Source: Phalacrocorax aristotelis (Eukaryota; Chordata; Aves; Suliformes; Phalacrocoracidae). From it: 64,000 nt of DNA. This document shows, in pieces, positions 54,205 to 64,000 of this stretch. Positions within the stretch are counted from its first letter, which is position 1; every line of letters begins with the position of its first letter. Both the position numbers and the translations under genes were made by a program. The notes under the pieces were generated by a model, which searched no databases, had not been told where the DNA came from, and saw nothing but the letters and a program-made list of their open reading frames with translations. Location: positions 13,774,501-13,838,500 of the forward strand of contig NC_134281.1 of the NCBI RefSeq assembly GCF_949628215.1, read 5' to 3'.

Positions 54205-57200
54205 GGTCAAACTGATGCAGTGGTTGAAAGTTTTCTGAAAGTTATTTTGGTTACTGTACTTGTTTCTTTTCCCTTTGAATTTTAAAGATCTTTATTTTTG
54301 TCCCATTAAGAAAATGGTAGACCATAGCTAGGAAAACTGTAGATCACATGAAGTGATGTTAGGTTTATGGAAATTTTTTTTTGTGTGTGTTCTTGTGTAT
54401 AATTGAGTCAATCCTAGGTAATAACAGAATTGACTAATGTGAAATTTAAATTAGTTGACAGTATCCTTTCAAAGCTTATGCATACTGTTCTAAACCTTTT
54501 TGCAGTAATTTATGGACTCATAAGAATAGTTGGAACAAAATAGTTAAAAGAATGAGGTTAAGCTGTCTAAGATTTATTTTAGCAGCATATGATATTTCAG
54601 CAGCATTTTCACTTTGTAACAAATTTATAGCATCTCAAATGCAACTTTATTTACTGTCTTTATTGGACACTGAAAATTTTCAGGATGCCAGGATGAAATA
54701 ATCAAAATGCACATGTTTGGAGATGTTGTTATTCTATTTGGAAGCTGTTATGCTCTCTGTGAAAGATTTGTACTTTTGCCCGTCTCTGTGAGTTCCCCTT
54801 TATGCACTGTTTGTTCAAAAGTGGAATAAATAAGTTCTGTGAATGTGGAATGTGTTTCTGCTAAGAGGATGCTCAAGTGGGGTCTGATGTTCCCTGAAAA
54901 AAAAAATTAACTTAGGGGTCAGAAGGATAGTACAGTATAGATGCAATAAAGCAGCCAAGATCAGCTCAGCTGAAACAGTGCATTTATGAGAACTTGTCAC
55001 AAGAAGCAGAGTTGTACAGTTACCATCATGATTGAAATACAGGATGCTCAGCACTAGCTTATAGGTGGCAAACATGACTTTAGTAGGTCAGCAAAGTAGC
55101 CCATCAAGCTATTTTTCAAAAAACAAGTGTATTCTGGAAAATATGGGATGCTTCTAAGTGATAATTTTCATTGCAAAATATTTTAAATGCCTGAGTTGTA
55201 ATCTCCCTCTCTACTTCTCTTAGCTCTGAGCAACCAAAAAAATTGAGCTTTAATCACTAAAGCTGTATTCTTTCTTGGTGATTTCAGCATTTCATTAAGC
55301 AGTGATTAGTACTCTTCAATTATGCATTTGTTTATCTTAGTGATGCATTTACAGTTAGAGATGATCTTGGTTTATTGAATTTGGCTGATGCCTAGCAATT
55401 TCAGCAGATTTTTTTCATGCCGTGTAAGAACATGCAAGAAAGCAGGATCTGTAGCCTTGGTGGTGTTTTTAATGATATTCTTACCTGATTTTTTTGAGAA
55501 AAGAGGAAAATAAGAGTTGTGTCCTGTTTCTCCCCCCCTCCGAACTTCTAGAGAAGTCTGTTCTGAAGTTTATCTTCAGGCTTTGCCTGAACATCAGTGG
55601 TTCATACTATACCCCTTTCAGGTGCAGGGGAATAAGGAGTGTAGCAGGCTGATCTTGAAGCTTATAGTTCAAATGGATTTTTCTTCATGTTCAGAAGCTG
55701 GCAGTTCCTCAAATGAATTAAGATTTTTCTTTTTTCCTTTTCTTAAGGGGGGTGGGGGGAGAAGGAAGAGAGGAGCGACAGTGCAGTGTGAAATGGGTTT
55801 GAGGAGCAATTTCTTGATACTTACATGTTGTCCTTTCCTGTAAGAGTAAGAGGGAGGAGAAGAGAAAAGGATCTCAATACCGTAAAAAGCTGCCCTTGTT
55901 CATTTTGTGTTGTAACTGATAAGGAAAGGATTAAATTCAGGTGGGCACTGGCAGAGTGTGAGGTAGAATGGTTTGGGAAGTAGGGTTGCCAATAACCCAC
56001 CTTTGCTTCATTTCTGTTTGTTCCATGTGTTTTGTATGTTTTAAAATTATGTATTCAGTTTGCTTCCAGGTTTAAGAGTATACAAGCTTGAGTTCTGGTA
56101 TATTAACGGAAGTGAAATGAAATAGGTTTCTTTGCCTGCGCAGTGCTGCTGGAGAGGGAATAGATTGTTGCTGCTACCTCTTGGTACTGAAAACTTCAAA
56201 GCTTTCATTTTGTTGGTAAAGCCCGTCCTGAAACCTGTATGCTCTGAGGTGTGATTTAATTTTCCCTGGACCAACAAATCTCGCTCTTTGAGAGAGGCAA
56301 ATCATCTCACTGTACACTTAGCTCTTGTTTCTCTGAGTAACAGAGAACATTGTTTTTAAAACATGGTGGCTGCAAATAAGCAATTTTTTTTAAAAAAAAA
56401 TTTTTCCTCCTTGTGGTCTCTCAGGTCTCTTCCCCTGTCCCCAGTGTGTACCTTGCTTAACAGGACACTCTAGTGGTAAAAGTCATGTAAATGGGTGCTA
56501 GTATTACTTTATAAAGAAAGAAAAAAATTAAATACCCATTTATGTGATCTTTATCTATTTTTTTGCTTCCATGTAGACTGGTCATTAAAGACTATTTCAT
56601 TTTCTCTACCTACATTACTTTTTTTCCTCTTCATATACTTTATTTCAATGTTATATTTTTACAAAATGACAAGATAATTTTTCCTCAAAAGCAGATTAAC
56701 TGTGACAATTTCAATGTAATTAATAAAAATTAATTTATTGGAAGTACTTTAAGGAACTCTACTAATAAAATTTAAGTCTATAGTAAATTGTCAGTAAGAA
56801 TATACTTAATAAAGTTCCTTTGTATTTCTCTTCCATTATTATTATATGGTTCTTCAACAGCAGTTGTCTCCATCATTTGATGTGAAGACTGAAATGGCTA
56901 GATAACAAATGAAGCATATTTACTTAAGTTTATTTGAAACAAAATTGACATTTTGAGTTTTCCATCCCTTGTTCCATAACTCTAGTTCTTTTAGCTTAGT
57001 TTAGACTCTAATCTCTCCAAGTCTAGAAGATGTGAATGGGAAACAAGACCTACCAAATGTGAAAAGTAATAGTTAATATAAAAATGCTCATACAAGGCAA
57101 CAGTGTCTAAGAATGGGTTTCTTTGAAGATGGAAGTATGTAATCTTTAGATATTCCTAACATACTTTTGCGCTGTTTTGTATTCTTGCTTAGGAATTTCT

Positions 57201-58779
57201 TCTCTTAGTCACCTGAGAAATTGTATCACGAAGGCTAGATTAGCAAGCACAGGTGGTTTTGCTGGACTAATGGGCACTTAATTTCTAGAATCCCATCTAA
57301 GCTAGTTGGTGATGGCTCAGTGCCTGTTGTTGCTGCTCTTTGAATTTTTGCTGTGACTAGTGGTCTCTTGAAATGTGCTGGTTATGTTGTCCCATTTGTA
57401 AACAATGAAATGCAAATTTAGAAGTACAGTATACTTTGGAGTAGAAGCATCAGTGCTTTGCACTCCATATTATTTTCTTGTTTATCTAGGATTCCTAGTG
57501 TGCGTGTTGCGTGTTGTGCATTTCCACTGAATAGCTTGAGCAGTGCCAGCATTCCTGAGAGCTTGTCACATGAGCTTGGCAGAGCAATGTGTATTCTGAG
57601 CAGGCTTTGTTTTCTGTAGTCTTTCTTCCTACTTCCCTGGGGATGTTGTCAGCCTCTGTTTTAGCTTGGAAACTCAGATTTAGATTTGGGAGAGAAGTAG
57701 TAGTTCTTAATTATCAAATGAAGCATAGGAAGGGTGCGTGGGACGCAGAGCCGGGAGACCTGTTGTACTTTTTCTTCTGATGACCCTTCTTGGTCACAGA
57801 AGCATAGCTCTGGTCTTGATGAAGGTTTTGATCTTGAATGACGTTTTACTTGACCAACAGATGTTAATGTGCGTGAACTGCCACTACTACTTATAAAATG
57901 CCTGTACCTTTAAGAGACAATGCTTGTATTTTATTCAATTGTTCGTTCATTCATTTCTAGAGAAAATGCTGGAGGACTGGCTCTGAATTATTCTGAAATA
58001 TCTATGATAACCTAAGCATGTTCTATTTTATATATAATATTTGAGCTGTACTATGAAATTACTGTGCAGGGTTGTGTTGAACAACTTCACCTTTTGAGAT
58101 TCTTCAAAATACCTAGTAGAAAACTTTTTTCTTTAATTATGAGGGGTTTTAGAGATAAAAGTGCTGGTTTTGTACGTTGATGGTTTCTGTATGTTTACCT
58201 CAAGATCTATGTTTTTCTAAGTATAAAACTTGAAGCAGTAAAATAACCTGGCTGTGTCCAAGATGAAAATGTTTTCAGTATTTTACGGAGCAACTGGTCT
58301 AAATTTAGCCTGTGAGCTTTCTAAAGCTGGGGCATTGTTTTGTGTTTATCTGAAGTGCGGTGCACGCTTGTGGCTCTGTAGAAGTAACAGTTCAGAGCCC
58401 AGCTGGGTGATCTGCAGCTGTGCAGAACTCTAAGGGAGCTTGCAGGATTAAGGTCCAAACCGGTACAAACTCACTCCGGGTCTGTATTTTGCTCCTTAGT
58501 TGGCTGCAAAACCTCATTCACGTGAGTATCTTTTTTTTAATAATAAAGTAAATCTTTGAAACCATTTTAGATATTTATTTTAAACTAATAGTCTACCAGT
58601 CAAATTTGGAATATCTTTTTATAGCACATCATCTGCTGTCAAATTTTTTAAAAAGTCATCTGTTTATAAATCATCATGCTTTAGCTTTTTTACCTTCCCT
58701 CCTATTAGTACTGTTGAAAACATTGACTCAAACATTGCTACTGTTTCTTATCTCTGGTTATAGACCATTAAATTCCAAT

Positions 58780-59030
58780 CCTTCTTAATACAGTTTACAT
58801 TCTAATCTTGGCAAGTATTGTGTCTGATTTTATTTAATAATTAAACTTAGCACTGCTTTTCTCCTTTACAGTGAGCATCACCTTTTATATTACAAGTGGA
58901 CTTTTAATAATTATATGGAGAATTTATTAATGTGAAACACAAATACCATGCAACCTGCAATCTCTGGAGTGCTTTGAGCGTTGGCAATTTAGATAGCATA
59001 TCCAGCATGATACAGTTTTTTGCCCTGAAG
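58780..59030. promoter_or_regulatory. Candidate conserved block in EEFSEC intron 1
   Basis: Unique A/T-rich sequence rich in homeodomain-type cores (TTTAATAATTAAAC, TTAATAATTATATGG, TTATTAATGTG) with a TTTAGATAGC GATA-like word. There is no coding frame across it. Regulatory role inferred from texture only. Confidence 0.2.
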
Positions 59031-62000
59031 TAGTAGGATGTGAGATGTACATGATGGCTGACCCCTTGGGACTACTCTGAAATGAGGTGTGTGTCTTGTG
59101 CAATCCTAGTCAGTAAAAATATAAATAAAAATAAATACACTGTCAAAAGCCCTTCTGTTGGCCTGGCAGGAAGTATAAAATAGTACTATATGCACCATAA
59201 TGGCTTCCTCAGAGAAGATTCTCTGGCACAATGTGATGTCTATTAGTGGAATGACAAGCTATGCAGAATGCTTGTTATTGCCATGATTTGGTATTGAATT
59301 GTTAGGCAGGGCCTGGTGTCTGCCGTGGACTGAAGGCCAGAGAACGGAGTACAAAATAAATCTCTTTTTCAGAATTTCAGTGGTGAGTCAAATTTATCTT
59401 TTAAACCAAACAGAAGTTACAGCTTTTGTGACTGTTGTAAACTGTTGAAGTGAACTGAGAATAAACTAACAGATCATTGCTTTGAGTTTCCTTTCAAGTG
59501 GTAAGTTTGCAGTGGTTTTGCATATAAAACTTTTCCTTGGTAGTACATTATTAACTCTTAGAACCTTAGCAAGAACAATTTAATGATGTTAACTCTTCAA
59601 CTACTTATCTCAAATGTGTAAGGTAACAAAGCACTCCATATTCAGTGTTGCAGCAAGGCAGGTTAACTGGCTCTTGGCTGGGCTGTGTCCAGAAAAAATT
59701 GTCTTCCAAAATATTGCTGTCTACTTTGGCTCTGATTTTCTGTGCACAGTGCAGAGAATGAAAGTATCCTATTTCCCAGAGCTGGCATCCTTAATTTAAT
59801 TGTTTGAGACTGATTTGTTTTAGAGATTTCTTTCTTTCTTTCCATGTGCTGTACTGCTATAGCTGTGTAGTTATGCAGGTGCTTGAAATAAAACCTGGCA
59901 TAAAACCTGAGATTGTTTGCAGTGTGTCTTTCTTGAGGACAACCTTACTTTTTTTTTTAATGTGGATATATTTTTTATCCTTGATCCAACACTGTTCTTG
60001 TAAGGGTTGTAATTTTTGCTGGCTTTTGGAAATTGTGAAGGTCTGGAAGTTAGAGTGTTAGTATTAGAACCTCATAGAATTAAATATCATGAAGTTGAAT
60101 GAATTTCCCCGTTTTGCATATGGGTGGAGTTGTATGTTGAAGTACATGACACAAGGACTAATATAATTGTTCTTCTCGCTTTACGTTTCCATTTGGTTAT
60201 ATGCTGCAGCAGGAATACCAGTGCAACAGTTTTCTGCATTACTGTCACAGAAACCAAGAAACTTGCATCAAAGTTGGGGTTCACCATGCTCCAAAGTACA
60301 GAAGACTCTGGAGGCTAAATGTAATATAGTCCTGGTAGCCTGAGGTAGTTGTCTTTCTTTTCTAACTTCCCACTAGATATTGGTAGCTCTTTTAGTTGTT
60401 CTAGATTGAACTGCTTGACAGAGAAGTGAAGCTCTAGTTGAATGTATGACAGGTACGTGTAGGAGATGTAAACTGAAATAAAATAGACATGTTTATTACT
60501 GTTAGTTGTAGTGGATGTCCTCTTTGTTCCTTGTTTCCCCCCTCTATTTGATTCTTAATTGTAGTGAGATTTGCCCTTCCTCAATTGCCGTAATTGTCAA
60601 GCTCTATCCATAGCATTCTGCCAATGCAGGTGATGACCAAGTGTTATTTAGCTCCACAGCCTTGATATCATTCTGTCGCAGGGCACCGTGTTCATCTTTT
60701 GGGGAAGGTGTCACGGCTCCTGGTCAAAGCTGGGGCTTCCTTCAAGAAGAACTTCTTGACCCTTTGTACATTTTACAGTATCTGCCTCGCAGGCAGACTC
60801 TGGAGCCATTGTCTGGAATGCGTGTCTAATGTGTTCCACTCGGACCCTCAGTTCCATTCCATAATGTTAGCTTTAATTGGCTGTTCTTAAACTTTCATGT
60901 ACAATTTGGTTGTACACGGTAAATTACCACCCTCTTCGCCTTTTTCTAAGAGCAAGAAACTAGAATCCAGACTATGCTTTTCCCTTGCTGCCTTTTACTA
61001 TTGCCCTTGAGCTCTTTTAGAGACAGCGCTGGTGGGTGGTGTTTCTGTCAGAGGACAGGCTTTTTTTACTAGTGTGTTTTTTCCTCTAATCTCCCAAAGA
61101 CTGTACTTTTTAAACATAGCGTTGTATTTTTGGACTGACTTCTAGATTTGAAAGCTTAAAAAGAATGAATACTTCTTGTCCAAAGAAGTATCTCCAATGT
61201 AATAACTGTTGCCTAACATTTAGTGTGGCTAGATATCCAGTGTGTTCTCCAAGTGATTTTTTTGTTTTGTTTTTAGTATTCATATATTTTAATTTTGATT
61301 TACTTGTTTGTGCATATGAGAACTTCAGGACAGAATCGGTCATATAACCAAGGTTTATCTTTACTGTATAAGAATGCCTCTATGTGCTTCTGAAGTGTCA
61401 AAATTTACAGCATGGGCAGAATGATAGTCTCTGCTATTGTACAGGTTTCATATAAGCTTAAATACTTGACCAACATATCAGCAGAAGCTATTTTTGAGAA
61501 GGAGGGGTAGCTTAGTTATGTGAGGAGGAAAAAAATGGTGGCAGTGCTGCATATAAAACAAATTTTGCAGTTCAAGCTCAAAACAGTGATGAGTCCCTTG
61601 TTCTTACTTGGTATGAGTAAAGTAAAACAAAGCCTGCCTTTATCCTCCATAACAGGCTTATGAGCTCATGTTTCGGCTTTTCCTTTCCCCTCCCTTTCTA
61701 ACATGGACCCTGACTTTTTTTTTCTTCGCTAAACAGACAGTAACTTTCCACAATATTTTTAATCTCAACAAGATGTCTAGTGGCTGATGATGCAAAAGTG
61801 TTATATCAACAAAGAGGGGATGATAGTTGGAGCATTCTAGGTCTGACATTTTTGGTCAAGGAGCTGTGTATTGTGGCCAGTGATTCCTCCCTGCACAGCA
61901 TGCTTGCTTCGGGCAGGAGACTACATTTCATTGACTCCTGTTGTGTGCCTCCCTGCTCCTTATTTTAGGCTTCCCTGAGAAGTTATGACTGGGAGTCTCA

Positions 62001-62607
62001 TGGTTTTAGATGAAGGAGCCTGTTGTCTTGTTGAATTATCTCCTTTCTGTCTATATTTAAAGCAAAGCTGTCAGGTAAAAAAAAAAAGTAAAACAAACAA
62101 GGTTAAACAAAAGCTCTGTTATAGTAGCATCTTAGGCTAGATTAGATCATTCTTTCAGTTCTATTCTAGTGTTTTTTATTTTCATGTGTTTGTTTAGAGT
62201 GCATGTTTACCTGTAGTCCATTGGCACCTGGCAGTGGAACTGGACTGATTGCATTCAACTTCATGTGAGTTCCTGGGCACTGATGGGCTCTAACCCACAA
62301 AAATCTATTCACTGAGATAAATAATGATAAGTATTTCCTCTTTTAGGTTAAAAATTGTCCTTATGCAGATTGTATACTATGGAATTTAAAAAAAATATAC
62401 GTGTGCAGTCGTGGATATGGAGTAGCCATAAGCATCTTGTACTTAGATCTTATGAGAGAAAAATTGTTTAAAACTTAAACAAAACATTTTCAATTTTTTG
62501 ATACTCTAGTGCAACATTTTAAGCTAATGACTTTTTTTAGTGACTGAAGTGAATGCAAATCATGAACCTTTTTGTTCACTGGAAGTGTAGCTGATACTTT
62601 TTCAAAT

Positions 62608-62646
62608 GGATTTAAGAACTTCATGACAGCTGAAGTTCTTAAATCC
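62608..62646. repeat. Perfect inverted repeat, 16-bp arms with 7-base loop
   Basis: GGATTTAAGAACTTCA (62608-62623) is perfectly complementary to TGAAGTTCTTAAATCC (62631-62646), with TGACAGC between them. A further CAAAT/ATTTG pairing (62603-62607 with 62655-62659) could extend the stem past an asymmetric bulge. Transcribed in EEFSEC pre-mRNA, it would form a stable stem. Too short as seen for a standard microRNA precursor. Confidence 0.9.
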
Positions 62647-64000
62647 TTATAAAAATTTGCTTAGATCACATAATTCAGTCTTGCAGCACTAGTTTTATTG
62701 TGCAAATAAATGATCAGAAATTGATTTGATTGTTTCATAGATGTGCCTGTTTGCTATGTATGACTTATTGTTGTACAAGAGTCTGTATTCCTTCACAGCA
62801 TAAAGCATTCAGACATCTCTTCAATTGTCTGTTAGGCTGTTACAATCAGGTACTTCTTCTAGTCGTGAAGTTTCCCCAATTTAATAAAGGCAAGGTGGGA
62901 TAATTTGTTGATTTCTACCTGAATGCATCATTAACCATTACAAGAGGGGAAATTAGGGCATGGGTTTGGTGTCTCTTTTGTTTTTTTCCTTCTTTTTGTA
63001 AATCTTATTTTTGATGCAAAGGCAATTCTGTCGCCAGCCAGTCCAGCATGCGTAGACTCTACCCCCTGCTATAAAACAATGAGCACATTCAGGCACAACT
63101 CGTGTTTTCAGTTATTAAAAAACGGAGCCGTCTGTCTCTGCCTGTGACTTTAATCTTTAAGCCTTTATTCCCTGTACCCCACCCCCTCTTTCTTTCTCCA
63201 ACCTTTTGTTTGTGAAGTGCAGAGCTACAGGATATGTGGCCTGGAGTTTCTGAATGTATTGTACATTCCCCTGGCAATTACAGATGTTTATAACCCTGAC
63301 TGATGTTATTTCAGTATTGTGGAGGGTGAAGAAAAAAATTAAAGAACGTTTTTTTTCTTTGCCTCTAGCAATCTTTAATTTTCGTTGGGGGGAGGGAGGG
63401 GAAAAAAAAGTAAACTCTTTCTTTAAAAAAAATCTTGTTCAGCATCATCAGATGGAATGTATCTGAGAGCTGTGCACGAATCTTTCCATAGCCTACTATA
63501 ACTCTTCTTCTGGGACAGTGTGTTGCATGCAGTGCTGTAAAAAGTGTTAATGGCACTGGATTTTAGTATAAAACAAGCTCCTTGGTTTGGGGTGTATGAC
63601 CTTTGGAAACGTAATTTCAAGAATGGAGGCAAGGTAGCTTAGAGCTTGAAATGCTTTAAGAGTAGAATCACGTTAATTTATTTCCCACTTTACATGGAAA
63701 CTGGATTTTCTTTTTTGTAGGAGAATGATTTAGAATCTGAGGAATTGGAGATTTACTTTTGGACTAGTGACTTGCAGAATTGTTCAAGAAGATTTATTTT
63801 TTTTAGTCTCATAGAAATATGATCTTGATCTGTACGAGGTTTAAAATAAATTTCTTATCGGTGTTTCCTGAGCTGTCTAAAGCTGCAGGTGCACTACGAG
63901 GTTAATGTCCTTGAATTGACAGAGAGGTGGAGAGAAAAGAATCGAGTAGTAAATCTCTGATCGGGGTATTAATTTGCATGTTTCTTGTGGATCCCTGTAC

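Larger units (their letters stand above)
42617..64000 (+). other. EEFSEC: EEFSEC intron 1, continuing past the window
   Basis: After the GTAAGG donor I searched by eye for the expected next exon (AQIIDLMMLVIDV, NKIDLL) and did not see it, so the remaining 21.4 kb reads as first intron. This fits the very long gene in other vertebrates. The sequence is A/T-rich with scattered homopolymers (17 T at 54180-54196, C runs at 52569-52587, (AT)n at 50904-50916), a palindrome at 53712 and a perfect hairpin at 62608. No nested gene, tRNA or clear transposon was recognised. Confidence 0.8.

Noticed and set aside
60690-60890. Coding-looking overlapping frames in EEFSEC intron 1
   Set aside because: Checked as a possible EEFSEC exon 2 or nested gene. 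None of the expected GTPase sequence appears and no splice sites fit.

Overview
The window is nuclear DNA from a vertebrate, most likely a bird. Three things point there. The genes are split by GT-AG introns and encode vertebrate-type proteins. A 3' fragment of a CR1 LINE (the main retroposon family of birds and other reptiles) lies at 41.39-41.86 kb. RUVBL1 is compact, with its whole coding region spread over about 17 kb. I found no prokaryotic operons, CRISPR arrays, phage or insertion sequences.

Two genes are certain and lie head to head. RUVBL1 (Pontin, an AAA+ ATPase) is on the minus strand. I could place all eleven coding exons between 35245 and 18477. They total 1371 bp, which is 456 codons plus stop, every junction is GT-AG, and all ATPase motifs are intact. 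EEFSEC (the selenocysteine-specific elongation factor) is on the plus strand. Only its first coding exon, 42331-42616, is in the window. It carries the P-loop and the DCPGH motif of the GTPase domain. The rest of the window, 42617-64000, reads as its first intron, and I found no second exon.

Layout: 1-18.0 kb is intergenic, with no gene I can defend. It holds a polypyrimidine tract (about 4.77-5.17 kb) and several stretches whose texture suggests conserved regulatory DNA (6.53-6.88, 7.25-7.70, 13.26-13.67 and 14.69-15.10 kb). RUVBL1 occupies 18.0-35.4 kb, with a likely enhancer-like block in intron 9 and a CpG-rich promoter carrying two CCAAT boxes. The 35.4-42.3 kb spacer between the genes has two small hairpins and the CR1 fragment. 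A CpG island covers the EEFSEC start. The final 21 kb is A/T-rich intron.

The two genes do not form a pathway. RUVBL1 works in chromatin remodelling (INO80, SRCAP and TIP60 complexes) and in R2TP chaperone assembly. EEFSEC delivers Sec-tRNA to ribosomes decoding UGA as selenocysteine. Their adjacency is a conserved vertebrate linkage, with GATA2 usually lying beyond EEFSEC. I did not find a new biological system. The points most worth checking are the candidate conserved non-coding blocks, an in-frame upstream ATG for EEFSEC, and a perfect 16-bp hairpin in EEFSEC intron 1.
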